A stretch of DNA of 6,328 nt, taken from NCBI GenBank assembly GCA_026415275.1, contig JAOAHK010000040.1:1-6328 (forward strand), in the 5' to 3' direction. The position numbers and the translations under genes are program-made. The notes beneath the pieces are model-generated. The model was not told the DNA's origin, did not search any database, and saw only the letters and a list, made by a program, of their open reading frames with translations. The stretch is from Anaerolineales bacterium. Lineage in GTDB: Bacteria; Chloroflexota; Anaerolineae; Anaerolineales; UBA4823. Below are positions 1-6,328 of this stretch, piece after piece. Each line of letters begins with the position of its first letter. Position 1 is the first letter of the stretch.

Positions 1-2264
1 ATAAGGCGTTAGTTGGCGATAAATCGGATAACATCCCCGGCGTACGCGGAATCGGTGAGAAGACGGCTATCTCTCTGTTACAAAAATATCCCACCTTAGA
101 TGAGATTTATTCCAACCTAGAGGCAATCCCAGAGACAATCCGCAAAAAATTAATTGCCGATCGGGAGATGGCTTATTTGAGTCGTCGCTTAGCTAAGATT
201 GTAACCGATTTAGAAATCTCCTTAAATCCTGAACATGCCCGCCTAGGGCAATTCAACCTAGAACAGGTCGAGGAGATTTTCCGTCAACTAGAGTTCCGCA
301 CACTGATGACCCGTTTTCGGGAAGTTGCTGGGTTATACGGGTTCAAGCTACCTAGTACACGCAGCAGCTCAGGTCAGCTCTCTTTATTTGTTGAAGAAGC
401 TCAACCAACGCAAGCTGCGCTCGAAGTTTCAACTTCATTAATTCCCTATGAGATCATTAATGACCTCACTTCACTCCAAACCTTAGTTGAGCGACTTGAG
501 CGGGCGTCGGTCATTGCCATTGATACCGAAACAACCGCAACCGATGCCATGCGTGCCGAGTTGGTCGGCTTGTCGCTGGCAATCAATGGCGAGAAAGGAT
601 ACTATATACCTGTAGGCCATCACTCAAGCCACCAGAAACAATTGTCTCTCGCCGATGTTATTCGATCTCTGCATAAGCCGTTGACGAATCCAAAAATAGA
701 AAAAATCGGCCATAATCTCAAATATGACTTTATCGTGCTCGCTCGACATGGTTTGCGCGTTCAACCACTCACGTTTGACAGCATGATCGCTGAGTGGCTG
801 TGCGACCCGAATTCCCACAATCTGGGATTGAAAAATTTAGCTTGGGTACGTTTGAACTGGCAGATGACGACCATCGAGGAATTGATCGGAAAAGGCAAAA
901 AGCAACTGAGCATGGCGGATGTGCCAATTGAACAAGTGGCACCGTATGCCGCAGCCGATGCGGCAGTCATCTTCCGCTTACAACCCATCTTGAACAGGGA
1001 ATTGGAGGAAAAAGCCGCCAAAAAGCTCTTGCAAGACCTGGAGATGCCTCTGGTCTCTGTTCTGGGAGATATGGAGATGACCGGGATTTGCTTGGATGTC
1101 CAACTGCTCCATGCTTTGTCACAGGAGTTAGAGGAACGCATGAAAAACATCAAAGCACAAATTTATGACGCTGCCGGAACATCATTCAATCTAAACTCAC
1201 CGCCTCAGTTGTCGGATGTCCTGTTCAACCGCTTGCGCATCTCACCGCCCAACCGCAATCAGCGTACAGCTACTGGCTTTTATTCCACCCGCGCTGGAAT
1301 TTTAGAAGAACTGCGTGGCAAACACCCTGTAGTGGATTGGATTTTAGAATATCGCGAATTAGCAAAGTTGAAATCCACCTATTTGGATGCCTTACCCCTG
1401 CAGGTAAATCCGCAAACTGGGCGAGTACACACATCCTTCAATCAGACTGGCTCAGTGACTGGAAGATTGGCATCGTCCGAGCCAAATTTGCAGAATATTC
1501 CAGTGCGCAGCGAAACTGGACGACAGGTGCGCCAAGCATTTATAGCTGCGCCAGGTTGTGTTTTGATCTCGGCGGATTATTCCCAAGTGGAACTACGCAT
1601 CGTGGCACATATTGCCCAAGATGAAGCGATGTTGGCAGCGTTCCGCGCCAATCAGGATATTCACGCCGCAACGGCAGCCGCCATTTATAACGTGCCGCTC
1701 GAAGCAGTGACCAAAGAGCAGCGGCGGCATGCCAAAGCGATCAATTTTGGGTTAATTTATGGGATGAGCCCCTTCGGATTGACGCGCACAACCGACTTAA
1801 CCTTAGCCGAAGCGGAAAACTTTGTCGAGGCTTACTTCCGCCGTTTTCCGGGGGTTAAGGCTTATCTTGATCGGGCGCGGTTGCAAGCCACCCAACAGGG
1901 ATATGTCGAGACCTTGTTGGGCAGACGAAGATATTTCCCAACATTGAAGACTGAAAAGAATCCCACCGTTAGGAGTCGGGAGGAAAGGGAAGCAATCAAC
2001 GCTCCCATTCAAGGTACGGCTGCAGATATTATCAAATTGGCGATGATACGTGTGCCTATTACATTGAAGGAAAATGGCTTATCCGCCAGGATGCTTTTAC
2101 AAGTCCATGACGAATTATTGCTTGAATGCCCGGAAGAAGAAGCGATCGAAACTGCCCGCGTGGTGAAACAAGTGATGGAATCGGCCTATCCACTTTGTAT
2201 CCCTTTGAAGACGGATACCCACTATGGCAAGAACTGGGATGCTATGCAACCGATTGAGATATAA
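1..2264 (+). CDS. polA: DNA polymerase I (5'-truncated by the window edge)
   Basis: Family A DNA polymerase for Okazaki-fragment processing and repair gap filling. The frame is open from base 3, giving 753 visible residues; the ATG at 168 is internal. Visible residues 4-20 carry the GDxSDNIPG...GIGxKTA helix-hairpin-helix signature that ends the 5' nuclease domain. A complete 3'-5' exonuclease domain follows: Exo I D174/E176, Exo II N238/D242, Exo III Y315/D319, so proofreading is predicted active. The polymerase domain has TGRLSSxxPNLQNIP-type primer/template contacts (here TGRLASSEPNLQNIP), motif A D525 (DYSQVELR), motif B K578/F582/Y586 (AKAINFGLIYG) and motif C D703/E704 (QVHDE). These sites keep a near-constant offset of about 180 from E. 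coli Pol I numbering (D355, D705, K758, D882). Full length should therefore be about 930 residues, with about 180 missing. Phenylalanine at the F762 position is the usual dideoxynucleotide-excluding form. It is probably co-transcribed with the TPR gene downstream. Confidence 0.98.
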   Translation, partial: KALVGDKSDNIPGVRGIGEKTAISLLQKYPTLDEIYSNLEAIPETIRKKLIADREMAYLSRRLAKIVTDLEISLNPEHARLGQFNLEQVEEIFRQLEFRTLMTRFREVAGLYGFKLPSTRSSSGQLSLFVEEAQPTQAALEVSTSLIPYEIINDLTSLQTLVERLERASVIAIDTETTATDAMRAELVGLSLAINGEKGYYIPVGHHSSHQKQLSLADVIRSLHKPLTNPKIEKIGHNLKYDFIVLARHGLRVQPLTFDSMIAEWLCDPNSHNLGLKNLAWVRLNWQMTTIEELIGKGKKQLSMADVPIEQVAPYAAADAAVIFRLQPILNRELEEKAAKKLLQDLEMPLVSVLGDMEMTGICLDVQLLHALSQELEERMKNIKAQIYDAAGTSFNLNSPPQLSDVLFNRLRISPPNRNQRTATGFYSTRAGILEELRGKHPVVDWILEYRELAKLKSTYLDALPLQVNPQTGRVHTSFNQTGSVTGRLASSEPNLQNIPVRSETGRQVRQAFIAAPGCVLISADYSQVELRIVAHIAQDEAMLAAFRANQDIHAATAAAIYNVPLEAVTKEQRRHAKAINFGLIYGMSPFGLTRTTDLTLAEAENFVEAYFRRFPGVKAYLDRARLQATQQGYVETLLGRRRYFPTLKTEKNPTVRSREEREAINAPIQGTAADIIKLAMIRVPITLKENGLSARMLLQVHDELLLECPEEEAIETARVVKQVMESAYPLCIPLKTDTHYGKNWDAMQPIEI

Positions 2265-2273
2265 TAAAACAAC

Positions 2274-2285
2274 GGAGTGATCATG
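2274..2285 (+). promoter_or_regulatory. Ribosome binding site and start codon of the TPR gene
   Basis: GGAG at 2274-2277 lies five bases before the ATG at 2283-2285, a workable Shine-Dalgarno arrangement. The frame also has a GTG at 2277-2279, but that codon overlaps the GGAG and would have no usable ribosome site. The ATG is therefore the better start. Confidence 0.7.
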
Positions 2286-4436
2286 GCGGAAGGCGAAGAG
2301 CGTTTTCAGAAAATCCTCGATCAAGCCCACTCATCTGCTTGGGAAGGGGAATGGGAAAAAGCGGCTGCGCTTTACCAACGTGCAACTCAACTTGATCCCA
2401 AACAACCCAATGCTTGGATGGGATTAGGCTACTCGCAACTTGAATTAGGCAACTTACAAGAAGCCTTTCGCGCTTACCAACAAGCTGCTCAACTGCAACC
2501 TCAAGATGCCATTCCACTGGAAAAACTTGCCCAGATTGCCGCTCGACTTGGGTATAACGACCAAGCTACTCGATATGCCTTTTTTGCAGCGGAAATTTTC
2601 CTCAAAAACCGCGAGGTTTCGAAAGCTCTGGAGAACTTAATCTTTGTTACACGTTGCAAACCTGACGAACCGAAAGCTCGCTTGTATTTAGCCAAACTTT
2701 ACGAAAAAAGTGGACAGGTAACCCAAGCCATCCAAGAATATTTGATCTTAATTGCCATATACCAGCGAAATCATCAAACTGCGCAAGCCTTGCAACTCCT
2801 ATCGAATCTTCAACAAAAATATCCCACACGCCAGGAAATCAAAAACGCAATCCAGAGTGTTCAGCAAGGACAATTTTTACCCCTCCCGCAAACGGAAGGT
2901 AAACAATCGGGCGAGCGAATCTCTCGCAAGAGGTCCCCAGGTGATAGAAAAACCGCTCCAGAAATCGAGATCGATCCAATTTCAGAAGCTCATCAGCATG
3001 CTTTGCGTGATTTAGCAGGCTTAATATTTGAACTAGAAGATCAGGGTTCAACAGAGGAACGCCGCCCATCATGGATAAGCGCTGGTAAAGGACTCTTTGT
3101 CAAACAAAGCGACCCGACCAAAATCTCTAAACACCTAGGAGCATTCTTGACCGCTATAAAAGAAGAGCAAAAAGAGCAGGCTGCTGGTGAACTCGAAAAA
3201 GCTATTCAAGCCGGGTTATCCCATCCGAGCGCAGATTTTGAACAAGGCTACCTACGTTATCGCGAGGATGAAAGTGTAATCAAAGCCCTTCAGCGCGCAG
3301 CTAAATCGCCAACCTACACTTTGGCGGCAAATCTTCTAATGGGTGCTGCTTATTATCATTTCAACCGCAAGCGGGAAGCAGCTCGGGCGTTCCTTAGCGC
3401 CCTTCGCCTTGCCGATGTGCGTACTCTCAAAGCCCAAGAAGCTGCCAAAATCGACCGCCTATACGAGCAAGTCAATGAAGCAATTTTGTCTCAAAGTGAC
3501 GAGGCAATTTTCGACAAGGTGATCACAGGGACACAGGATTTGCTCTTGCGGAAAGATTGGCGCTCTCGCATCGAGGTAACCCGCCAGCAATTAAACCCCC
3601 AAAGCGATACTCAATCGGATGACCTGCATCCCCTCGGTGAGATCTTTACACAGTCAGGCGGATATCAACTGATCGGTGCCATGGCAACAATTCAAGCATT
3701 GGCTAAAGCTGGGCACCTCCGTTCGGCGATGGAAGAAGCCTACTATGCCTTAGATCTATTGCCAACCTATCTACCTCTGCATCTCACGATGGGCGAGTTG
3801 CTGATCCAAATGGGCTTGATGGAAGAAGCCTTTATGAAGTTTTTCTCCATTGCCCGTTCTTATGAAATTCGTGGTGAAATCGACCAAGCCATCCGCTATT
3901 ACCGCCAAGCGACGGATATTTCGCCACTAAACACCACGGCGAGACAAAAGTTAATTCAGGTCTTAATCGAAAACGGGCATCTTGAGGATGCGATACAGGA
4001 ATATATTCATCTTGGGGAAGTCTATTACAATCTCGCAGATTTGCGCCACGCCCGCGAAAGTTACTTGCAAGCCTATCAGTTGGCGCAGGATGCCAACTTA
4101 GAAAAACATTGGTCGGTGATGGCACTGCACTTAATCGGTGACTTAGATCGCCAAAACCTCGAATGGCGCCAAGCATTGACAGTTTATGAACAACTGCGTC
4201 AAATCGATGCTGACGATGAAGAAGCAAGATTAGAGCTTGTCGATCTCAACCTGCGTCTGCAACGCGAACCTCAAGCAGTTCTCGAATTAGACGCTTACTT
4301 AGATCACCTCAAGCAAAAAGGGCAAACCCAGCGCGCCCAACAATTCTTAAATCGACTGCTTGCTGATTATCCCGACTGGTCAATTCTAAAGCGCCGCCTA
4401 GAGGGGCTAAGCTCGGTTCCGCGCCATTTACGTTAA
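2283..4436 (+). CDS. Tetratricopeptide-repeat protein, function unknown
   Basis: A 717-residue protein with no signal peptide or membrane segment, so cytoplasmic. Residues 8-41 and 43-75 are good TPR units with the G/A spacing and closing proline (W..G.W..A...Y..A..L.P; W..LG......G....A...Y..A..L.P). Two or three degenerate units follow to about 195. A basic, low-order linker lies at about 197-265 (R/K/S/P-rich near 205-226). A mainly helical middle block at about 268-440 has weaker repeats, including a TPR-like pair near 345-378. A second TPR array fills about 462-705, for example 531-548 (GEIDQAIRYYRQATDISP), 565-600 and 625-645. TPR arrays are protein-protein scaffolds; no catalytic motif is visible and the partner is unknown. 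The gene starts 18 bases after the polA stop with no terminator between, suggesting co-transcription. That does not by itself show a role in DNA metabolism. The start at 2283 is chosen over the GTG at 2277 from the ribosome site. Confidence 0.9.
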   Translation: MAEGEERFQKILDQAHSSAWEGEWEKAAALYQRATQLDPKQPNAWMGLGYSQLELGNLQEAFRAYQQAAQLQPQDAIPLEKLAQIAARLGYNDQATRYAFFAAEIFLKNREVSKALENLIFVTRCKPDEPKARLYLAKLYEKSGQVTQAIQEYLILIAIYQRNHQTAQALQLLSNLQQKYPTRQEIKNAIQSVQQGQFLPLPQTEGKQSGERISRKRSPGDRKTAPEIEIDPISEAHQHALRDLAGLIFELEDQGSTEERRPSWISAGKGLFVKQSDPTKISKHLGAFLTAIKEEQKEQAAGELEKAIQAGLSHPSADFEQGYLRYREDESVIKALQRAAKSPTYTLAANLLMGAAYYHFNRKREAARAFLSALRLADVRTLKAQEAAKIDRLYEQVNEAILSQSDEAIFDKVITGTQDLLLRKDWRSRIEVTRQQLNPQSDTQSDDLHPLGEIFTQSGGYQLIGAMATIQALAKAGHLRSAMEEAYYALDLLPTYLPLHLTMGELLIQMGLMEEAFMKFFSIARSYEIRGEIDQAIRYYRQATDISPLNTTARQKLIQVLIENGHLEDAIQEYIHLGEVYYNLADLRHARESYLQAYQLAQDANLEKHWSVMALHLIGDLDRQNLEWRQALTVYEQLRQIDADDEEARLELVDLNLRLQREPQAVLELDAYLDHLKQKGQTQRAQQFLNRLLADYPDWSILKRRLEGLSSVPRHLR

Positions 4437-4441
4437 AGAGG

Positions 4442-5431
4442 TTATTTCCAAATCCGGAAGGATGTTTCGCTGGCGGCCTGCAGATCGCCATACTGTCCCT
4501 GGATTTGAATCACTGCCAAACCGAGTTGAGCAGATTGATAGGAAAAATCAAAACGAGCAATCCCATTCGCATCCGAAAGTTTTGGAGCAGGTGGATAAGG
4601 TTCTACTCCGTCAGGTAAAAAGATATGAATACTGAGCTGAGCGTTCGCAACCGGGCGATCGCTTTGGTCTTGCGCAAGAACAAAGACAGACTGCATCCCT
4701 TCCGCTGAAACTATAGCATTTTGAGGGAAAGCCCGCAACCGCAGAGCCTGCACGAGTTGGGGAGCATTGCTATTTATCAGTGCGGCTGCCAGCAACCGCT
4801 GATCTTCTTTGACCAAAGAAAAATAGCGTTTACCAAGGGGGGATACCCGCACCGGAGAAGTTATAGAATTCTGCCCAATCCATTCAACACGCAACAATTG
4901 AAAGGACTGACCGATAAAACCATCTTGGATGACCACGTCCGAAATTGGATAACCAAAAATACGCACCCCACCATGCTTTTCAAAGAAATCTAGAAATTCA
5001 TAACAAACCGACATACCAGTTTCAGGGAAATAGCGGCAGCGCCCAAGCGGGTAAGGAATTTTGAGTTCTACCGCCTGCTGTTGATAAAACAACATCTGCC
5101 CAAGCGGTGTGACGCGTACGCGCAGTTCGGGCGGGTTCTCCGGATAAAGTTCAAAACGAGTGTTTTCGAAGTATTGGACGATTCGCTGAGCCTCATCGGA
5201 GTAGAAAGGCTCTGTAACGGGGAAACCGTATATGAGTTCAGGTTGCTCCACTTGGAGGTATTTCTTGAGAAATTCACCGCTGACGGAATGTCCGGTTTCA
5301 GGGTAGAAGCGTGGTTCTAATGTTTGGGTTGTCTGAGTGATCTGTATGGGACGTTGGAAGATAAAAATAATTCCCCCAGCCAAAATGCTGAGTATTAAGA
5401 CCCCTACAAAAAATCTTTTTTTCATGCGCAT
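4442..5431 (-). CDS. Membrane-anchored or secreted protein with two FPETG-type repeats and an Ig-like C-terminus
   Basis: 329 residues from the first ATG (5431-5429) or 327 from the second (5425-5423, MKKRFF...). The second is favoured because the TATAAT box touches the first ATG. Residues 4-6 are basic and 7-25 hydrophobic, giving a signal peptide or N-terminal anchor. There is no lipobox cysteine, so it is not a lipoprotein. Two homologous repeats lie at about 42-111 (FYPETGHSVSGEFL...YGFPVTEPF...VRVTPLG) and 134-200 (YFPETGMSVCYEFL...FGYPISDVV...VRVSPLG). The only two cysteines, C132 and C143, flank the FPETG core of repeat two. Residues about 243-327 look like a beta-sandwich with the 'G/V-x-V-x-D-x-x-x-x-P-V-A-N-A' pattern and a D-A-N-G-I-A-R-F turn, as in bacterial Ig-like or carboxypeptidase-regulatory-like domains. 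I infer an extracytoplasmic binding or structural role; no enzyme motif is seen. It is convergent with the TPR gene, five bases between stops. The repeat style is known to me from Chloroflexota surface proteins, but I cannot give a family name. Confidence 0.88.
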   Translation of the reverse strand: MRMKKRFFVGVLILSILAGGIIFIFQRPIQITQTTQTLEPRFYPETGHSVSGEFLKKYLQVEQPELIYGFPVTEPFYSDEAQRIVQYFENTRFELYPENPPELRVRVTPLGQMLFYQQQAVELKIPYPLGRCRYFPETGMSVCYEFLDFFEKHGGVRIFGYPISDVVIQDGFIGQSFQLLRVEWIGQNSITSPVRVSPLGKRYFSLVKEDQRLLAAALINSNAPQLVQALRLRAFPQNAIVSAEGMQSVFVLAQDQSDRPVANAQLSIHIFLPDGVEPYPPAPKLSDANGIARFDFSYQSAQLGLAVIQIQGQYGDLQAASETSFRIWK

Positions 5432-5460
5432 ATTATATACAAAATCTTGTGAAAAAGCAA
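5432..5460 (-). promoter_or_regulatory. Sigma-70-type promoter for the repeat-containing surface protein
   Basis: Reading the minus strand, TTGCTT (5460-5455; three of six matches to TTGACA) is separated by exactly 17 bases from TATAAT (5437-5432; perfect -10). With the usual spacing the first transcribed base falls at about 5425, the A of the second ATG (ATG AAA AAA). No purine-rich ribosome site precedes either ATG. This suggests transcription starts at the start codon, giving a leaderless mRNA. The weak -35 and AT-rich context mean chance cannot be excluded. Confidence 0.6.
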
Positions 5461-5704
5461 TAGAATTTTCGACCCAAAAATCGGAGTAAGTAGCGATTCC
5501 ACAAAGTGAAAGTCTTCTCTAGCCTTTTGGCAATCGGCCTGATATCCCCCTGCTTATTAAGCTAGGACGCAGAGTCTTCAAGATCATTTTTCCGTGAACT
5601 CTGCGTCCCTTGCGGTAAATTTACAACCTGCTCTTGATTCACCCTCAACCACAAAACCACACCACTAGCGGTCAAACCGAGCCATTTCACTTTCTCAACA
5701 TGTC
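5461..5704. other. Intergenic region between rny and the surface-protein gene
   Basis: Together with the promoter this makes a 273-base gap between two minus-strand genes. Besides the inverted repeat at 5565-5608 it holds a weak minus-strand hairpin (AATCG/CGATT, 5479-5498, ten-base loop) followed by a short T-run at 5480-5476. That could be a feeble terminator just upstream of the gene-3 promoter. No tRNA, known small RNA or riboswitch was recognised. One 42-codon frame (5690-5562, minus) is discussed in the findings. Confidence 0.6.
5565..5608. repeat. Perfect 11-bp inverted repeat, probable dispersed intergenic palindrome
   Basis: GGACGCAGAGT at 5565-5575 and its exact reverse complement ACTCTGCGTCC at 5598-5608 enclose a 22-base loop. 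Outside the right arm the sequence continues CTTGCGGTAAATTT. 'CTCTGCGTCC-(t)TTGCGGT' is a string I recognise as recurring between genes in many unrelated bacteria, so this is likely one copy of a REP- or MITE-like element. Smaller symmetrical stretches sit nearby: GCTTA-T-TAAGC at 5552-5562 and GTAAATTTAC at 5615-5624. Neither outer side carries a T-run after the stem, so it is not a classical intrinsic terminator, although the stem could still stabilise or end the rny transcript. Confidence 0.65.
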
Positions 5705-6328
5705 TTATTTGGCATAATCGATCGAACGCGTCTCGCGTATGACAGTTACTTTGATCTGACCGGGGTATTGCATGGTTTCTTCAATCTTCTTGGCTATGTC
5801 GCGAGCTAGACGGATAGATTCCAAATCATCAATTTCTTCCGGCTTGACAAAGATGCGTATTTCGCGCCCAGCCTGCAGAGCATAACTTTGGCTAACGCCT
5901 TTGTGAGAATTGGCAATCTCTTCCAAAGCACGCACACGCTTGAGATATTGTTCCAGCGATTCTCGCCGTGCGCCTGGTCTTGCACCAGATATGGCATCCG
6001 CTGCTTCGACAATTGCAGCTTCAACGCTCTCCTGCTCTACTTCGTGATGATGGGAAGCAATAATATTCACCACAGCAGGATGAACTCCATGCCGCTTTGC
6101 AAATTCTGCTCCAAGCAAGGCATGAGTGCCTTCCATGTGGTGATCCATCGCTTTACCAAGGTCATGGAGCAATCCTCCCGCTTTTGCAACTTCTACATCT
6201 GCCCCGAGTTCAGCAGCCAATACCCCTGCCAATCGAGCAGTCTCAACCGCATGAGCTAATTGGTTTTGCCCATAGGAAGAGCGATACTTTAGGCGGCCGA
6301 GCATCTTGACCACCTCTGGGTGCAAACC
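5705..6328 (-). CDS. rny: Ribonuclease Y, C-terminal part (5' end beyond the window)
   Basis: RNase Y is the membrane-tethered endoribonuclease that starts mRNA decay in bacteria lacking RNase E. The visible 207 residues begin inside the protein ([22 protein letters not shown], split here as G1-K14 and onward), matching the start of the HD domain. The TTG at 6325-6323 is an internal leucine, not a start. HD-domain metal ligands are present: H26, the H55-D56 pair ([11 protein letters not shown]) and D111 (EAADAIS), with the conserved ASHHH stretch at 91-95. The family's [25 protein letters not shown] and closing [20 protein letters not shown] motifs follow, so the C-terminus is complete. Compared with the roughly 520-residue family, about 310 residues (membrane helix, coiled coil, KH domain) lie outside. 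The HD core looks catalytically intact. Confidence 0.97.
   Translation of the reverse strand, partial: GLHPEVVKMLGRLKYRSSYGQNQLAHAVETARLAGVLAAELGADVEVAKAGGLLHDLGKAMDHHMEGTHALLGAEFAKRHGVHPAVVNIIASHHHEVEQESVEAAIVEAADAISGARPGARRESLEQYLKRVRALEEIANSHKGVSQSYALQAGREIRIFVKPEEIDDLESIRLARDIAKKIEETMQYPGQIKVTVIRETRSIDYAK

Noticed and set aside
168..170. ATG as the start of DNA polymerase I
   Set aside because: The same frame is open back to base 3 and encodes the conserved GDxSDNIPG hairpin motif, so the true start lies before the window.
761..1153. 130-codon open frame on the minus strand inside polA
   Set aside because: It lies opposite the exonuclease domain of a clearly conserved gene and its translation shows no recognisable domain; it is a shadow frame.
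2277..2279. GTG as the start of the TPR gene
   Set aside because: It overlaps the GGAG ribosome site that correctly serves the ATG at 2283.
3832..4227. 131-codon open frame on the minus strand inside the TPR gene
   Set aside because: It is antisense to well-formed TPR units and has no family features; it is a shadow frame.
4832..5310. Assignment of the repeats to the LGFP family
   Set aside because: The FG(F/Y)P core is superficially similar, but the leading FPETG and trailing V(R)V(T/S)PLG landmarks do not fit the LGFP pattern as I know it.
5565..5608. Inverted repeat as a classical Rho-independent terminator of rny
   Set aside because: The loop is long (22 bases) and the sequence after the stem on the minus strand (TAGCTTAATAAGC) has no T-run.
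6323..6325. TTG as the start of the RNase Y gene
   Set aside because: It is the leucine of the conserved GLHPE motif in mid-protein; the frame continues off the window.

Overview
The window looks like an ordinary chromosomal stretch from a bacterium, most likely a member of the Chloroflexota (Anaerolineae-like). Base composition is near even by eye. The phylum call is an inference. It rests on the secreted protein with 'F-P-E-T-G-(H/M)-S-V ... F-G-(F/Y)-P-(I/V)' repeats, a style I associate with Chloroflexota envelope proteins, and on the Gram-positive/Chloroflexota-type RNase Y. No mobile element, CRISPR array, tRNA or rRNA was recognised.

Layout: (1) Positions 1-2264 (+) hold most of polA, DNA polymerase I. 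It is cut at its 5' end by the window edge but keeps the end of the 5' nuclease domain, an intact proofreading domain and the complete polymerase domain. (2) Positions 2283-4436 (+) encode a cytoplasmic tetratricopeptide-repeat (TPR) scaffold protein of unknown role. It starts 18 bases after the polA stop, probably in the same transcript. (3) Positions 4442-5425/5431 (-) encode a membrane-anchored or exported protein with two copies of the repeat and a C-terminal Ig-like domain. It converges on the TPR gene with only 5 bases between the stops. (4) Positions 5432-5704 are non-coding apart from one doubtful 42-codon reading frame. This stretch holds a promoter for gene 3 and a perfect 11-bp inverted repeat that looks like a dispersed intergenic element. 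(5) Positions 5705-6328 (-) hold the C-terminal part of rny (RNase Y), cut by the window edge.

Functionally, polA serves DNA repair and replication, and rny starts bulk mRNA decay. The TPR protein and the surface protein have no assignable pathway. The most notable points are a promoter placed so that gene 3's mRNA would begin exactly at an ATG (a leaderless transcript), the palindromic element between rny and gene 3, and the paired cysteines in the second repeat of the surface protein. I see no evidence of a new multi-gene system.
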